From assembly GCA_900239685.1 (NCBI GenBank), contig OENT01000566.1, forward strand, positions 28,360 to 92,359: 64,000 nucleotides of DNA, written 5' to 3'. Under the pieces are notes generated by a model that saw nothing but the letters and a program-made list of their open reading frames with translations, ran no database searches and was not told the origin of the DNA. This stretch comes from Rotaria macrura. Its lineage: Eukaryota; Rotifera; Eurotatoria; Philodinida; Philodinidae. The position numbers and the translations under genes were made by a program. Shown here piece by piece: positions 1-13,600 of this stretch; within the stretch, counting starts at the first letter, position 1; each line of letters starts with the position of its first letter.

Positions 1-144
1 CATTGTCAAGTACAGGAAATCATTGTTTGCATGATATCAATCGACATTAATTATTTCAATTGCAAGAAAAATAACGAGATTTTAGATTGATTTTTACACG
101 AACAAGAATATAATTTCACAAATAAAAAATTAAGGAGAACTTAC

Positions 145-3100
145 TGTAGACCACTGATATTCAACAATGATAGAAAACTATCTTTTCGTTCACTGATTAA
201 GAATACAGTTGTATAGAAGAATAAAATATAGAAAAGAAATCTAAAACATGAAGAAAACAAAAAAAAACAATTCCAATCGTACGATTTAATCATTTTCAAA
301 GAGTACATACACATCAAGTATGAGTGATGTTGGCAATAACTTAAGAAAACATGATGATATACTTAATAAATTTAATAATTCACCAACAGATGGTGTTGCC
401 GTAAAATTTCCTATATTTTCATAAATTAATGTTGTTTTTATTGATGCACTCGTATCATTTAATATATATTTATAGAATGTATTCGATGCAAGTGATAAAA
501 CTTCATGACCAGATATTAAATTTGATGATAATGCTTGAATTTTATATGTATCACCAACCGGTTTAGGAATATTGAAGCCAAGATAGATATCTGTGTATGT
601 ATATGGACGATCCATTCGTTTTTCTAGTAGAATTGTTAGAAATGAAATATTATTCTATTACATAGTCCAAGCTAACTTACGCCAAATATGTTCATTCATA
701 TTGGATATATTTTCTGGTCCTTGTTCAAGTATAGAATTGCTAATGGATGCACGAAAATATTTCTCGATACTTGTGTGAGCATTATATATGATTGTTTGCG
801 GATTGAGAGAATTTAAATTCATTTTAAACGTGCCCTGTTCTCCTCCGCTGCTAAATATCAAATTTGATAGAAGATTGTATAAAATGGGTAATAGCAAAAC
901 AATAAGAGTCAATGCCCAACGACGATATCGTACACGTGAAGTTTTTACTATTAAACCATAAAATTGATTTAAATGATAAGAAATACCAGTCAGAAAATTG
1001 TGATCATTAAATACATCGGCACATTGTTCATCTATAGAAAAATAAATAAATTTATTTCTATTTAATCGATGAATACAGTCAGTTGGTTTCGTTTTTATAT
1101 TAACAATAAGGGAGAGTCGACAATTCCAATTTTGATTCCGATAAATTTGAATCTCATGTTCAACACAAAGTAAATAAGTGATATTTATTTTTTCAAAGAT
1201 TTTGATACTTCCGCTTCTTTTTCTAGTTTGTTTTTACTTATATTTTTATGAAAACATTTTCAGAAAACAAAATAATCAGAGAAATTCTTTAACTCGGCAA
1301 TGTTCACAAGTTACTACTTATCTTATCATATGTACAGGTGCACTGCTCTTGAAGGCAAGGTAAAACTGTACGTAATCAGTTTTTACACGTCGATAAAAAT
1401 GAGAAAATTGTTTGTTTTTGTACAAAACTCAATCGAAGAATCAAAATATAGTAGCAACATGAAAGAAGATAAAAGTGCGGAAAACAATACTGTCTGTTTC
1501 TAATTTCAAGCACGAGACATTAACAACTCTCGACTCCCTATTCAATTTCGTTTACATCTATAGATCTCTACTATCCTATATCCACTTGTATGTATTACGA
1601 AGAATTTTGTCAGTCGAGTTGTTTATGTAGAATGACAGCATATCCGACATTCTGTTGGTCTAATGTTAATGTTTCAAAATACTTGTATACTTTTTAAAAG
1701 TAAGATTTATGTAAAAGCATAGAACTGAAGAGCAGTTCGATCATTATCGGACATATATTTACACTTGAGAACAAACCACAGAAGTAAAAATTAATATTGC
1801 TCTTACTGAGAAAATTTCTTGCTAAGGAAAATCGATTCACAAGTTCTCAGGTACCATACGATGAACTGTTGAGATATATTGAAGGAAAAATGAGTTTACC
1901 GATAAGTAATTATGTATTTTTCATGAAAACAAAAGCGCCCATCTATGTAATATCTCGAGAACTATGGTATTAAACACAATCGACATGCTCTATTCCAGCT
2001 TTGTCAATAATAACCTAACACAAATATTATATGAGATGGATCAAATTTTAGAAACATAAAAAATAAGTGAAATGAATCCTGATTTGTAGTTTCTTTTTGT
2101 GTGAAACTTTAGATCAATTCTCTTTCTGTCAGTTGCTACTTTTTGAAAGAAACTAAATCGTGAAAGTTGAAAGCTCTACTACATTTTTTGAAGACACGTG
2201 CCGATTGTTGGCAAGCTTTGCGATTTGAATAACTAGTGCGCAGAGACGTTCGAGTACAAAACCAATTGACTTACAACATCGCAATAAAGTCAAGGTTGTT
2301 TTCTTTTACACTTTATTACATACCGATTGTTTCTATACTGATTGACGCTGCATTCGATGGATTATCAGTTTTAGCGTCATGTGTTATTTTTAAAAATACA
2401 TCATCCATAGTACTATTTTGTACTCCATAGTCCTTAATTAGTTTCTGTTTTTTCATCTGCTCAAGTTGATAAAGTGCTTTTACGAATTTTTCATTTGGTT
2501 GTTGATTTGTTCGAAAAACAGCATCCCCATCAGATAAATCTGCTTCAATATTTAATTTTGGTAAATATTGACGCAATTCATTTTTAATATCATTGGCACT
2601 ATAGCCCTTTGTTTTATTAACAATCAATTTATAACCTAGAATTTAGAATTCTCAGTGTAAACAAAAAGGGAAAATATATTTATTTTCTACCTGATCCAAA
2701 TTGTTCTTTTAATTTAGCTGATGTTCCATCGGCTTTTATGTTTCCATTGGCAATCAACATTATACGATCCGATAATGCATCACTTTCTTCCATAAAATGT
2801 GTAGTTAATAACAGTGTTTTACCTTCTTTCATTGAACGTAACCAATCCCATAGTAAACGACGATTCGATGGATCCAGTCCACTTGATGGCTTAAAAATAA
2901 ATTTCAGTACAATAAAAACAAAATTTCCATCATGCCATATTTACTTCATCGAGAAGGACAATTTTCGTATCACCAACAAATGCACAAGCCAATGATAAAC
3001 GACGCTTCATTCCACCCGACAATGAATTACAATAGAGATCTCTTGATGATTGAAGACTAACTAAATCAAGCATTTCCTTTGCTATTCGCTCTTTATTTTT

Positions 3101-6100
3101 TCCAAAACCTCGAGCAGTTGCATAAAATTCTAATTGTTCTTTTATAGTTAATAAATCGAAGAGTATGTCATGTTGAGGACAATAGCCCATGGATTTTCTT
3201 AGCATGTCCATGTTTGACAATGTATCATATTCTACTCCATCATCACTTTCAAATTTTATGGCACCCGATGTTTGCTTATATATTCCAATTAAACAATTAA
3301 ATATAGTTGTTTTTCCAGAGCCGTTCGGTCCGAGTAATGATGTTATTTGATTTTCATATAAATCAAATGAAACATTATTGACTGCAATTTTATCAGGACC
3401 AAATTTTTTAACAAGATGATTCACATGTACAATAGCTTTTCCATTAGAATTCGTTTTCGAATGCGAAGAATCCGAATGAGAAAATGAATGTTTATGATGA
3501 TCGATGCTGTCCGAACGCCAATAATCTCGTTTGAAAAGAAAATTCCATTCAAGTGGAATACCATATTCGCCTGAGAATTTTCATCAAAACAAAATTATAA
3601 TCAACATTATTACGAATGAAAAATTTTACTTCAACAATATTTTGCGCACATCTAATTTAAGGAACACAAGGTGCTATGTACTCTTCGGCAAGGAAGAAAA
3701 AGCATCACACCATACGATCATTGTGATATTCTTTATCTTAACCGTATCCGTTGACAAAATATAGATGCTGGTCAAAGTTTAGAAGAATCAGTCGAGAAAC
3801 TTATTACTCATCGTACGCGTTTCTTTAAGTTGCATTAAAATTCGTGACATAATCATCTTACACAATGATACTTATGTTGAACATGAGAGTATAGGTATTG
3901 GAAGTGCAGATGACATTGATAATCTTTCTTCTTCATAGCTTTTAGACATAGATTTTGAGGTACATCTATTTGAATCTGAGAAGTAACGTTCGAGCTAGAA
4001 AACGGTTCACTAAGTTACTTCCGAACTACGTTTGAAGACAATATTTCTCTCATTTAGATACTCAACTTAATAATAATCTTTCGAACACATTGATGAATTT
4101 ATTTCAGCCATGATTGTACGACAGAAAAAAAAACGTTCGAATTCACTGTTATTCATAGATAAATTAGTTCCTCTCGAAGCAAATCTGAAAGTGTATGTAG
4201 ATATGGTCAGATTCGAACAAAGTTTAGACGACAATAATGAAACCTTTACTTATAGTTTAAGCATATATCTCATGACAGTGTCGCTATGCAGAATCATCGG
4301 TGAACAACGTAATCTAAATATCAAGTTTTCTTCTGTATACATCAGCCTCAAATACAATCGATAGACGAGTGAAGTATGAAATTAGTTCCATTTAATCTCT
4401 GCAAATAATGCAACTACAAATCGTGCTTGAATAATACTAAATTGCAAATCAAATCATTCGGAATAATCTTGATGTTTATCTGATAGTTTTAATATTGAAA
4501 CACGTGATGTAACTGATATTCTTACTTCATTTACCATAAAAACTAAACTTTTACCTGGAAACACCTTTTCTAAATACCAAGATAATATCCAATAGAAACC
4601 ACAACTGATAATCATAAGAATCAATGTTGGAAAATACATTGGTACATTGCGATAGATCGTTCGAAAGAATGCTACATCTTTTTTAGCTAAATCATGTAGA
4701 ATAGATTGCTAGAACAATACAAAAACAATTTCTCATTACATTGATTACAACATCAAAACGAATATCTCACTTGAAATAATGAATGTCCAGCAATGTATGG
4801 GCTGAAAAATATCAGCACATATTGTATGGCTACTGGCCATACAATACTGTATGGAAAAATGATTATTGAAACCAGGTAAATGAATAATGTGCCCAGTATA
4901 GCACGTACATTTTTATCGAATAATTGTACGTTCATGATACAAAATGATATGATTTGTAAACCAAATATTAAATAACCAAAAAAGAGAATGCCAAAATTAA
5001 CTGAATTAAAATATGCATCTGGTTTTAATTTTGATTTATATACAATGCATAAGAGTATAATTAAAAGACAAAGAATAAGCAATGTTCTAGAAAAATAAAT
5101 AAATAAATATATATATATTATGTCATAATTATATACTGCTTATTTCTTTTTCAAGAAAAATTTCAATCAACCTACCGAATAGCATGTGCAAAATTATTTA
5201 ATGTCGGTTCGATTCCCAGAACTTTAAGAATTTCTTTAACTTGAGCATTTTTTTCTCGGATTAAACTTATGAGAAGAATTAAATATCTAATAATTCAAAT
5301 ATGATCTTAAAAGAAAACTCCGTCGATCGCATAACATGTTACTTACGGAATAAGAAAGATAAAATCAATCATAATCAATATTGTTGTAGGAAGTATGGGT
5401 CCCGATTCTTAAAAGATAAAAACAATAAAATAATTCAACTTCATATTCTATACATGAAATGCCTGATTCGAGTTCACAAATAAGTTACAATTACAATACC
5501 TACATAATTAAAGCCAACAATAAATTATTTTCTAGATCAAACTAATATACATTTCAAAAGCGTGATATCCAATCGGCTAGACTAACAAACAAATTTTCAG
5601 TGGATTTTATTTTCGCATCGACTTGGGTATTTCAGAATATTTGAAACATCTGACTAGGGGAATATCGAATGTAGACAGATTCATGTATTGATTTACATTG
5701 TGTTGAATACTATGAATCATAGATAGATTTGATTGTGTACACAATAACGAACATAGTTTTGACGTTGTTCTATACCTCCTCGGCATGATATCGAAAGAAA
5801 AGCTAGAGTACACCCGTAACATAGGCTTTAGTGTAACTGATTCGTATGTTTCAGTTGCATGCAAAATGTAATTGAGAAAAGTATTTATCTTTGATTTTGT
5901 TCTTGGAAAGTTATTGACTCTAGATTTCTCTCTCAACTAATATGAAACTTTTATACTTTGGTTTATGTTCGCACTCGAATTAGACAATGTATGCTAACAA
6001 AAACATTGATATCAATTTGAACTTACCAAAAATAGAATCCCTACGAAATGATGTACAAATCATAGGATTTCTTTCAATTTCAATATCAATTGTTTTATTC

Positions 6101-7196
6101 ATTTGATAACCAATAAGTAATGAATCAATAAATATTTTAACATCAGTAAATTCAGGTAATTCCGAACCTTGATTGTTTCGACTGTCCATTACATTCGATC
6201 GATCGGCAATCAAAGCTAAAAACAAAAGGAAAATTTTACTTTTTTAAATAATATTTAAGAAATTAGTCATGACAAACTTGGATGTGAAAATGATAGAAAC
6301 GATGTATCAACTGGTGCACTTTTTGTAAATACATTGGACATTCGAACAAGTATATTATCTACAATTACCGTGAACAATGATCATCGTTTTATTTCTTTCG
6401 ATCAATATTTTTAGTGCTTACAATCAAGATTACGTTCAGTTTTAAGATTTGCCGGTGAGCTAAAGTCAATAATAATTGTATTTTCTTTTTCATTTTGTAA
6501 CAAATACGTATCATTTCCATCGTTTATATTTTGACTCCTTTGAATAGTAGTTAAACAAAATGAAAATTTCTTTTATTTTTATGATTTATCTATGATATTT
6601 AATTACCATATTTTAGTATTATTACAATTCATTTTCAATAATCGGTTTTCAGCAAGTAAAGCTAGTTCATTAGTTTCATTGGTAATCGGTTGCAAAATAA
6701 TATTTGTTATATTCGATACAACATTTGAATCGAATGAACTCCAGTCATTTCGTTGATAACTCGGAGGAAATTTAAAACATTTTTTAAATAGATCTGTCGA
6801 TAATGTTGCTGTCATATTTTTAGATTGTGAGCATTGGGGACGATTCAAATTTGTTGGAACAGAATCAGGATTTTCATTCAGTTCTCTGATGAGTGTATTT
6901 GATCCATAACGAGCTAATGCCAATAATCCTATTATAATGATAGGAAACAATAGTTCACAAAGTATTGTTGGACAACATCCACAGCATCGTTGTCGATATG
7001 AATAACGAAGTGAACGTTGAAGTAATAAATGTAGTTTTTGAGATGAACCAATTGAAGAATATTCAGTCTTGGATATATGTGGACGATATTGTGAACGTTC
7101 AGTCATTGGATATTCATTTGTTAAATTAACTGAACTTCGTTGTGAATTATACGAACGTGATTTTGATATTACCTTCATTGTATAGTTATCATCCAT
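145..7196 (-). CDS. ABCA-type full lipid transporter, 5' part (3' end outside window)
   Basis: ABCA proteins move lipids across membranes. Thirteen exons join in frame for about 1,117 residues: 7196-6607, 6537-6422, 6215-6027, 5531-5504 (28 nt), 5286-5176, 5086-4771, 4708-4555, 3570-2945, 2889-2691, 2635-2324, 1031-681, 623-311 and 192-145. The order is ABCA-like: a first hydrophobic segment with LLFPIIIIGLLAL, a large lumenal loop, a multi-pass block ending YLEKVFPG, then NBD1. NBD1 shows Walker A GPNGSGKT, Q-loop GYCPQHD, signature LSGGMKRR, Walker B IVLLDE, PSSGLDP and H-loop LLTTHFMEESD. The second TM domain begins FYGLIVKTSRVRYRRWAL and reaches the RKDSFLSLLNISG region. I chose the Met at 7196 because an acceptor lies just upstream, implying a non-coding first exon. 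The remaining TM helices and NBD2 should lie before position 1. Family is certain; exact subfamily is not. Confidence 0.88.
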
Positions 7197-7259
7197 AAAT
7201 GCTCGTGTCGAATCTATGATTATGAAATGAGTTAATATAAAACAGATTATTCTCATGAA

Positions 7260-10200
7260 TAGTCGAAAGCATTTTATTGACAGAACTATAGTTACTTGGT
7301 ATTTTTCCTGATGTTACTTTTCTCATTGAATCACCAATATATATTTTATTCATCTAAAGTTTCATCATAAATGTTAAGAAATAGTATTTTCTAGAACGTA
7401 AAAACAGCCATTCTTTTGCACATCTGTTTCGTCCATCATTTAAATATAAATCCTTACATGCAATATAGATGTGTGTGTCTGAATGACCCAAATTTTTCGT
7501 TTAGACGTTATAATTTTTTGTAATATCTGAAACAAGGATTTTTAACGAAAAGCCGTGCGTATAAATGAGAAGAAAATATGAAACAGAATAATTATTCTCT
7601 GTCAGCATATAACTATGAATAAAAATGATTTATGTGAACAAATACTTCGGAAGTTATTTGATTATGTTTTACATAAAATCAATGATGATCGCATTGTATC
7701 AGTACCTTATTCTTATAATTAGAAATCTGAAATTATCAAATCCAAATCTACATATTCAATCACTTGAATATTTTGATTGATATATATTATTTACTTGATT
7801 CGACTGTACTTTCAACTCGAGCAAAAACCATTTCACAATACCACAAAATCTTCATATTAGTAATGAAAATAAAAAAATATCTACCATTCGCTTTTGCATA
7901 ATAACCATGTTAATCAAAATTTCGTCTATGTCAAGTGTCTCTAATCGGATAGAAAAGAAAAATATTTTGTTTTCTTAATTAAAAACAAAAAATAATAATT
8001 ATAATAATAACAATGATTGTGTATTAACTGTTAGATTAAATCAACTGTTTGAATCTGAATGAATTGTGAGTACCTACAAAGAAAAAACAATGTAACCTTT
8101 GGGTGATGACAATCGCTTTGTGATATTTGATGAACAAGAACGATTTTCACTTCTACTCCAATGAGAATCATATGAATTCGAACACTGTTTTTGAATGATG
8201 ATGAAATTAAATTGTTAGTAATAGTTGATAAGAACTATGTTAACGTTGATCACGTGATGATGGGCGAGATAATGAAGGGGATTGTCTATGGGACGAAAGA
8301 GAAGAGTAAATGAGCAATGTTTTTCTTTGAAATTAAGAACTTTTCTCGATTCAGTCGATTTTTCTATGATTTTTATTTATCTCATAAGTAATAAAACGTT
8401 TGGTGAAAGTCTTCTTATAATCGATTCTATTTTTATCTTAACCATGCCCATTGTCTTTCGCCGAGTGTGTTGAAATTACTCGTCACTATGGCGCATTGAT
8501 CTTAATGATAACCTCTATGAGAAACTGTGATTACTGCCCCACAGATAAGCATTCAGCATCGCATTGTGCACTTCACTGTAAATTATACAGACCAATTAAA
8601 ATGAATTCCTCGTAACTTTTAATTGGTCATACTCTAGCTTTACAATTTAGCCACACAACAGCAGTATTTATATATAGTACTGGCCAAAATGATAAGATAA
8701 ATTGAAGTGTTTTCACTGGTTTTTTTATGTATCAACTCCTTGCGTGATCAAATATTTTACGAATAAGGCTCAATCTCTTATAATATTATCTCATAGGCTT
8801 CGGATAGTATTCATCAGTAGTTTTCTTAGAAGTGGGGCTAGATTTGCGTCGCTAGTGATCATGAACTGTCCGAAAGGACCTTGAGTGAAGAAAAATGATT
8901 TGAAGCTCTACTTAAATCTGACTTGAGTTAACCATTATGCTGCCGAGATGCGTGGTATTTCAAGAACTACGTTTGCAAAGTAGGAAACACACTGAAACAC
9001 AAATTATCTACATCAAATATGCCACATGCAAGATGCAAAAACGCATGAAGGGCAAATGATGATCGGCGTTCATCAAGTTTATGCAAACAAAATCAAACGA
9101 AAACCAATTAGTAAGAATCATTGAAACAAGTTCTTTCAAAATTTAAACAACTGAATGCCCGGAGACGGTATACCCGCCTTTTTGATAGGGAGTACAAAAG
9201 TTACACTGCAAAGTCAAACCATGTAGCAAATCTGTAATAATATAAAAACGACCGTATTTTACCTACGAACATCAGAGTTGATCGAAGGAATGGAATAGTA
9301 TCACTTCAGAAGATTAGGCACATGTTGACTTATTTAATCATAAAAGTCACATACAATAGCTAGGTTTAAAAACAAAAGCTAATAAATCGTTTAATTTTCT
9401 TCCAAGCGTTTCAGGGGATAATGAACATGTTAGTGTGTACAGTTGTTACGTCTCATAAAGTGCCCATGACATATTCGGATACAGTTAATGGCTCTACATA
9501 TGTACCGGTGATTGGGAATGCCTTATCAATATCTTTTGATAATAGATTGATTCAGTCAAACAAAGATAATGTCACGACACAAAGTATTGCACTACCATAT
9601 AGATTGTAATATTTCATAAAACACATCAAAAGTAGCTATATAAACGTGCTAAAATAATCTGGCAAATTTCGTTGTCCTAACTCAATAGAAAGTCTATCAT
9701 CTCTCGTACTAAAAAATGAAACTCAAAACTTCCTGGCAGTTGTAACACATGATTCAAGATATATCTTGTGATATGACATGTCTGTATTATGAACAACTGG
9801 AAGATTCTATGCCATACCGTAGTTACCAGTTTGCTAAACGTCGTGCTGCAACATTCAGAAAATATAAATGAGAATACTAGAAAAAATATGCAACGTCTGC
9901 AAGGTGATCTTATAATGTTGACTAGTATTGTACAAGCATGTCTCTAAAAACCTTCCGTTCATAATTCAATGCAGTATACAATAGGTAGCACACACGTATA
10001 TCGATTATGATTCTTTAATTAAAAAGTACTTTAATTACTCAAGTAGATAAAAACAAACATCGTTTGTGACTCGTTTTGTGACAGTAAATGAAAAATAAAA
10101 GGTCGATGTACATGTTTAAACAGGGTTGAAACGTACCAGAGACATTTCATAACTGCCTATCTTACTTGAAGCAGAAATACAGCCCGTATTTCATCTTTAC

Positions 10201-10660
10201 CGTAGACAAACCATAACTTTTTCGGGTGTAGGCCTTTGTCTTATTTTAATTCCCACCCCCACCAACACTTGATTATACTTTCATATGATTGTAAAGAAAT
10301 TCATTAAATAGGCTTAATTACACAAATGTATTGACACCCAAGGATTCCTATTCTTTTAATCTTTTTTTTTGGTAGATAATTACTTTTCTATTTTTAAAAA
10401 TTTTTCGCATTGAAATCGATAAGAAATACAGTTTGCTATTAGTTATATTGACTTTTTTTTAGATACAATCACAGTTAAAAGAAAAGAAAAAAAACTGCCA
10501 TGACATAAGGCAATGAATTCCGGGAAATGTTGCATATCGTTCGAAGGAATGGATATTGTTCTATGATTGATGTAAAAACTGTAAGAAAACGTTTTGGTTG
10601 CTAAAAGAGTCTGACAGAAAGTCTCTTTTACTGGTTGAGCAAAGTCTGTTTATGTTTGTT
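7260..10660. other. Intergenic stretch between ABCA 5' end and ABCD3 3' end
   Basis: I see no supported gene in this 3.4 kb. It is AT-rich with only short random frames. It should hold the ABCA promoter and non-coding first exon(s), since a splice acceptor sits just before the ABCA start codon, and the ABCD3 3' UTR. The only clear structure is a perfect 12-bp hairpin at 8590-8628. Confidence 0.6.
8590..8628. repeat. Perfect 12-bp inverted repeat (hairpin)
   Basis: GACCAATTAAAA at 8590-8601 is followed 15 nt later by its exact reverse complement at 8617-8628. It lies in intergenic DNA with no coding frame. It could be a small TIR remnant or a chance palindrome; function unknown. Confidence 0.7.
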
Positions 10661-13600
10661 CTAAGATCCAAATTCAGATGAATGCTCATCGATTGGTTTA
10701 AATGAATAACTACCACGTCCATCCATGTACAGACAATACTAAAATTTATGAGAAATTAAATTTGATTTGAGTTTTTCATTTCTTTGAAATTCATTTTACT
10801 TCATGATATTTCCATAAACTTTTTCGATGTGAAACGGTAAACAACGTAATACCCACCTAAAATATATATCTAATCGATTTAAATTAACCATGATCAATGA
10901 AAACTTACTGTTCGACAGTATTCATACATAAAACCTTCGACATCTACAGACACTGCACTTGTGCATTCATCAAGTATAGCAAATTGTGGTTTATGATAGA
11001 AGAGCCGTGCCATCTTAAATCAAAAATGAATTAAGTAATCGATCGTTCATATTGGCAGGTAAGGAACGAGTCAATATTTTGAAATAACAATGTAAATTTA
11101 AAAAAATAGAATCCTCAATCGTTGATAGTTGAAAGAAGGTTAGTAGCAGTTATGATCTAATCGAATGACTGAATTATTCTCAAGCAGTTTCAAGATATAC
11201 GAAAATTTTTAAACATTTCGCAACAATCTATGAATTCATTAACTTACCAATCGACTTGAAAAATTTCCAATGTTAAAAATCTTCGTAAAAAAATTCGATT
11301 ACGTCTTAAAAGATTTGGTCTGTTGTTCTAGCCTCAGTACTTGAGGGTGTATGTGACAATCATGGACTGAGCTGTTTTCTCTTGAAATTATGTCTTACTC
11401 GAATATTTCCAAAGATTACTGATACAACGAAAAATGGAATAGTTTCAAAATCATTAGGACATGGATTTTCTAGTGTATAAAGCTACTATAGCTAACCGAT
11501 ATTAGGAAAAAAGACTTACTTGTACTTATGGCAAGACTATAGGTGAATCATAGAAAATTTATCAGGATAGTATCATGATGCGAAAAATAGAAATATCTAC
11601 GCGACAAATTGTTAACGAGCAATGTATGCTACGGTCTATTGGTGAAAGTGCAAATATTTCCACTCTGGAGAACTTAACGAACTTGCTAAAAATAATTTCT
11701 ACAGTTAATCTGAAAACAGTTTGATTTTGAATTAAAACTGCCTCGAGAATAACTAATGACTAGAATCAGTCTGATGAAACATATGTTTGTTAATTAAATA
11801 CGACCTGAACAGTTACTCAAATGATCTTCTACACGAAGAAGCCGTTCGAGTAACCATATAATCCAACTTGATTGCTGCAAGTTCTCGTGCATTACAAAGG
11901 AAGAGAATATCTCCACAGTAAGAATATATTTGGTAAGATCATACATACTTTGGAGTTTGAAATAGTCAATGATATCTCTGCAATCTCTTTTGCCGCCGAA
12001 AATTCGATCTTGACTTTGACGTCTAATTTTTGAAGTCGTTTTCTTTTGCTTAGCACTTAGTTAAAAATATGGGCTTTTTTTTTCAAATTTGAATGTTAAC
12101 GATCCACCTCCTCACTTCCGTCCCCGTTCTTAAGTTTTTTCGATTCACTTTAAATTTATCCCACTGCTGTTTTCCGAAAGTATTCTCCATAGATAAAATT
12201 GAACGTTTTCGTTTCTAAAGCTCATACTATAGAATTTACAGGATACTGGAAGTTATGATTTTGGCTCTGAGTCTCTATATTTGCATGTTTCTTAGAAAAA
12301 CAAAGATGATGAAATTGCTGAGAAAAGCTTCAATTTATATCTTTGAGAAAATATCTTGCGTAGGTGATTAAAAAATGCTCAGTTCAATGGGATAAAGTTT
12401 GAAGCGAGTTTTAAGAAAAGCAGAGCTTTCCAAGAAGTGCACAAAAGATCTAATTGAGACAAATTTTCTTCTTCGAATGCGTATCTTGTTATTCTTGGTG
12501 TTCTATCAGTCGTGAAAATGTTAACATTTTCGCTTGCATCATCTTTTAGAATCAAATATAGTTTAAAAACAATGATTGCTTGGAATGGTATGTTTAAAAC
12601 ATCATCTTGTTGTGTACTCAAAAAGTGAGTACACTACTAAAATCAGTCAGTGTGTCCGGCCGTCCGTTTATTCGATAACTCTTCACAATTACATTCGATT
12701 GAGTTGAAATTTTGTGCACGGAATTGTCTCATCAATATCTAGGTCAAGTTCGAAGATGAGAAGGATCCGCCGAGAAATGGCTGAGCTATTGAAAAAATTG
12801 TCATTTTTCACCAAGCAATCCCTGAGGTGTGGGGTACAGGGATTTTTTCAAAAAAAACTTTTTTCTCAGAGTTATCCACAACTTATATAAATCGACTCAG
12901 TTTTTAACGCTGATTCCGAATCTGATATCAGTTTTTAACCAAATCGAGCTTTCTAACAAAACATTGGCTGCAAAAAGGTCTCAAATGCACAAAAACTGCA
13001 TCTAGAAACAAAATTGCCTAGATATGTCTGAGATGATCAGTAGTTTTGGAGTTTCCCAAAAAGGTTTACCAAGATACTTCATCCGTGCACACATTCTAGG
13101 ATGACTGATTTGTCTCATTCACTTTTTGAAGTACACATAACTCTCGGACATAAGTCCGAAGTTTCCGCATTTATTTTTTTTTAATTTCTACCTGAATTTT
13201 TTCAACAAAATATCTTATAACTTTTTCTTCTATTTTCTCTTCGAATAGAACGAAATTTTACCTACTACTTTCTCATTATAGACACACGATATATATCAAA
13301 GAAAAATCATGTTAAAACCTATTGATAGAAAACTTTATCATTGATCAAGATAGTATATACGGCTACTGAGTGACTAATATTTCTTAAGAATTAACTTTAA
13401 ATAAATATCAATACCATGCGTATTAAAATTTCTCTACGTTCTTATTTGTTCAGATTGAAAATTTTGGTCGAAGATTTTCTTATTGAAAAACAAAATAGCA
13501 TAAAAGTCATACTAACAGCAATACGTTGTTTTTCTCCACCCGAAAGTACATCCATCCAATCCTGTACACCATCGAAACCTCCTTCTCTTTGCGTTAAATA

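Noticed and set aside
286..311. Stop codon at 286-288 as the end of the ABCA gene
   Set aside because: A good GT donor at 310 joins in phase to exon 192-145, which continues the ABCA sequence (RKDSFLSLLNISG), so the gene goes on past the window edge.
2738..2995. Plus-strand frame of 85 codons
   Set aside because: It is antisense to the ABCA NBD1 exons, which carry Walker B and H-loop motifs.
5200..5215. GGTTCGATTCCC, which resembles a tRNA T-loop / internal promoter box
   Set aside because: It lies within an ABCA exon (coding LGIEPTL on the minus strand), and no cloverleaf arms surround it.
5607..5936. 109-codon minus-strand frame inside the ABCA gene
   Set aside because: It falls in the intron between exons 3 and 4; joining those exons directly keeps phase, and the frame shows no ABCA similarity.
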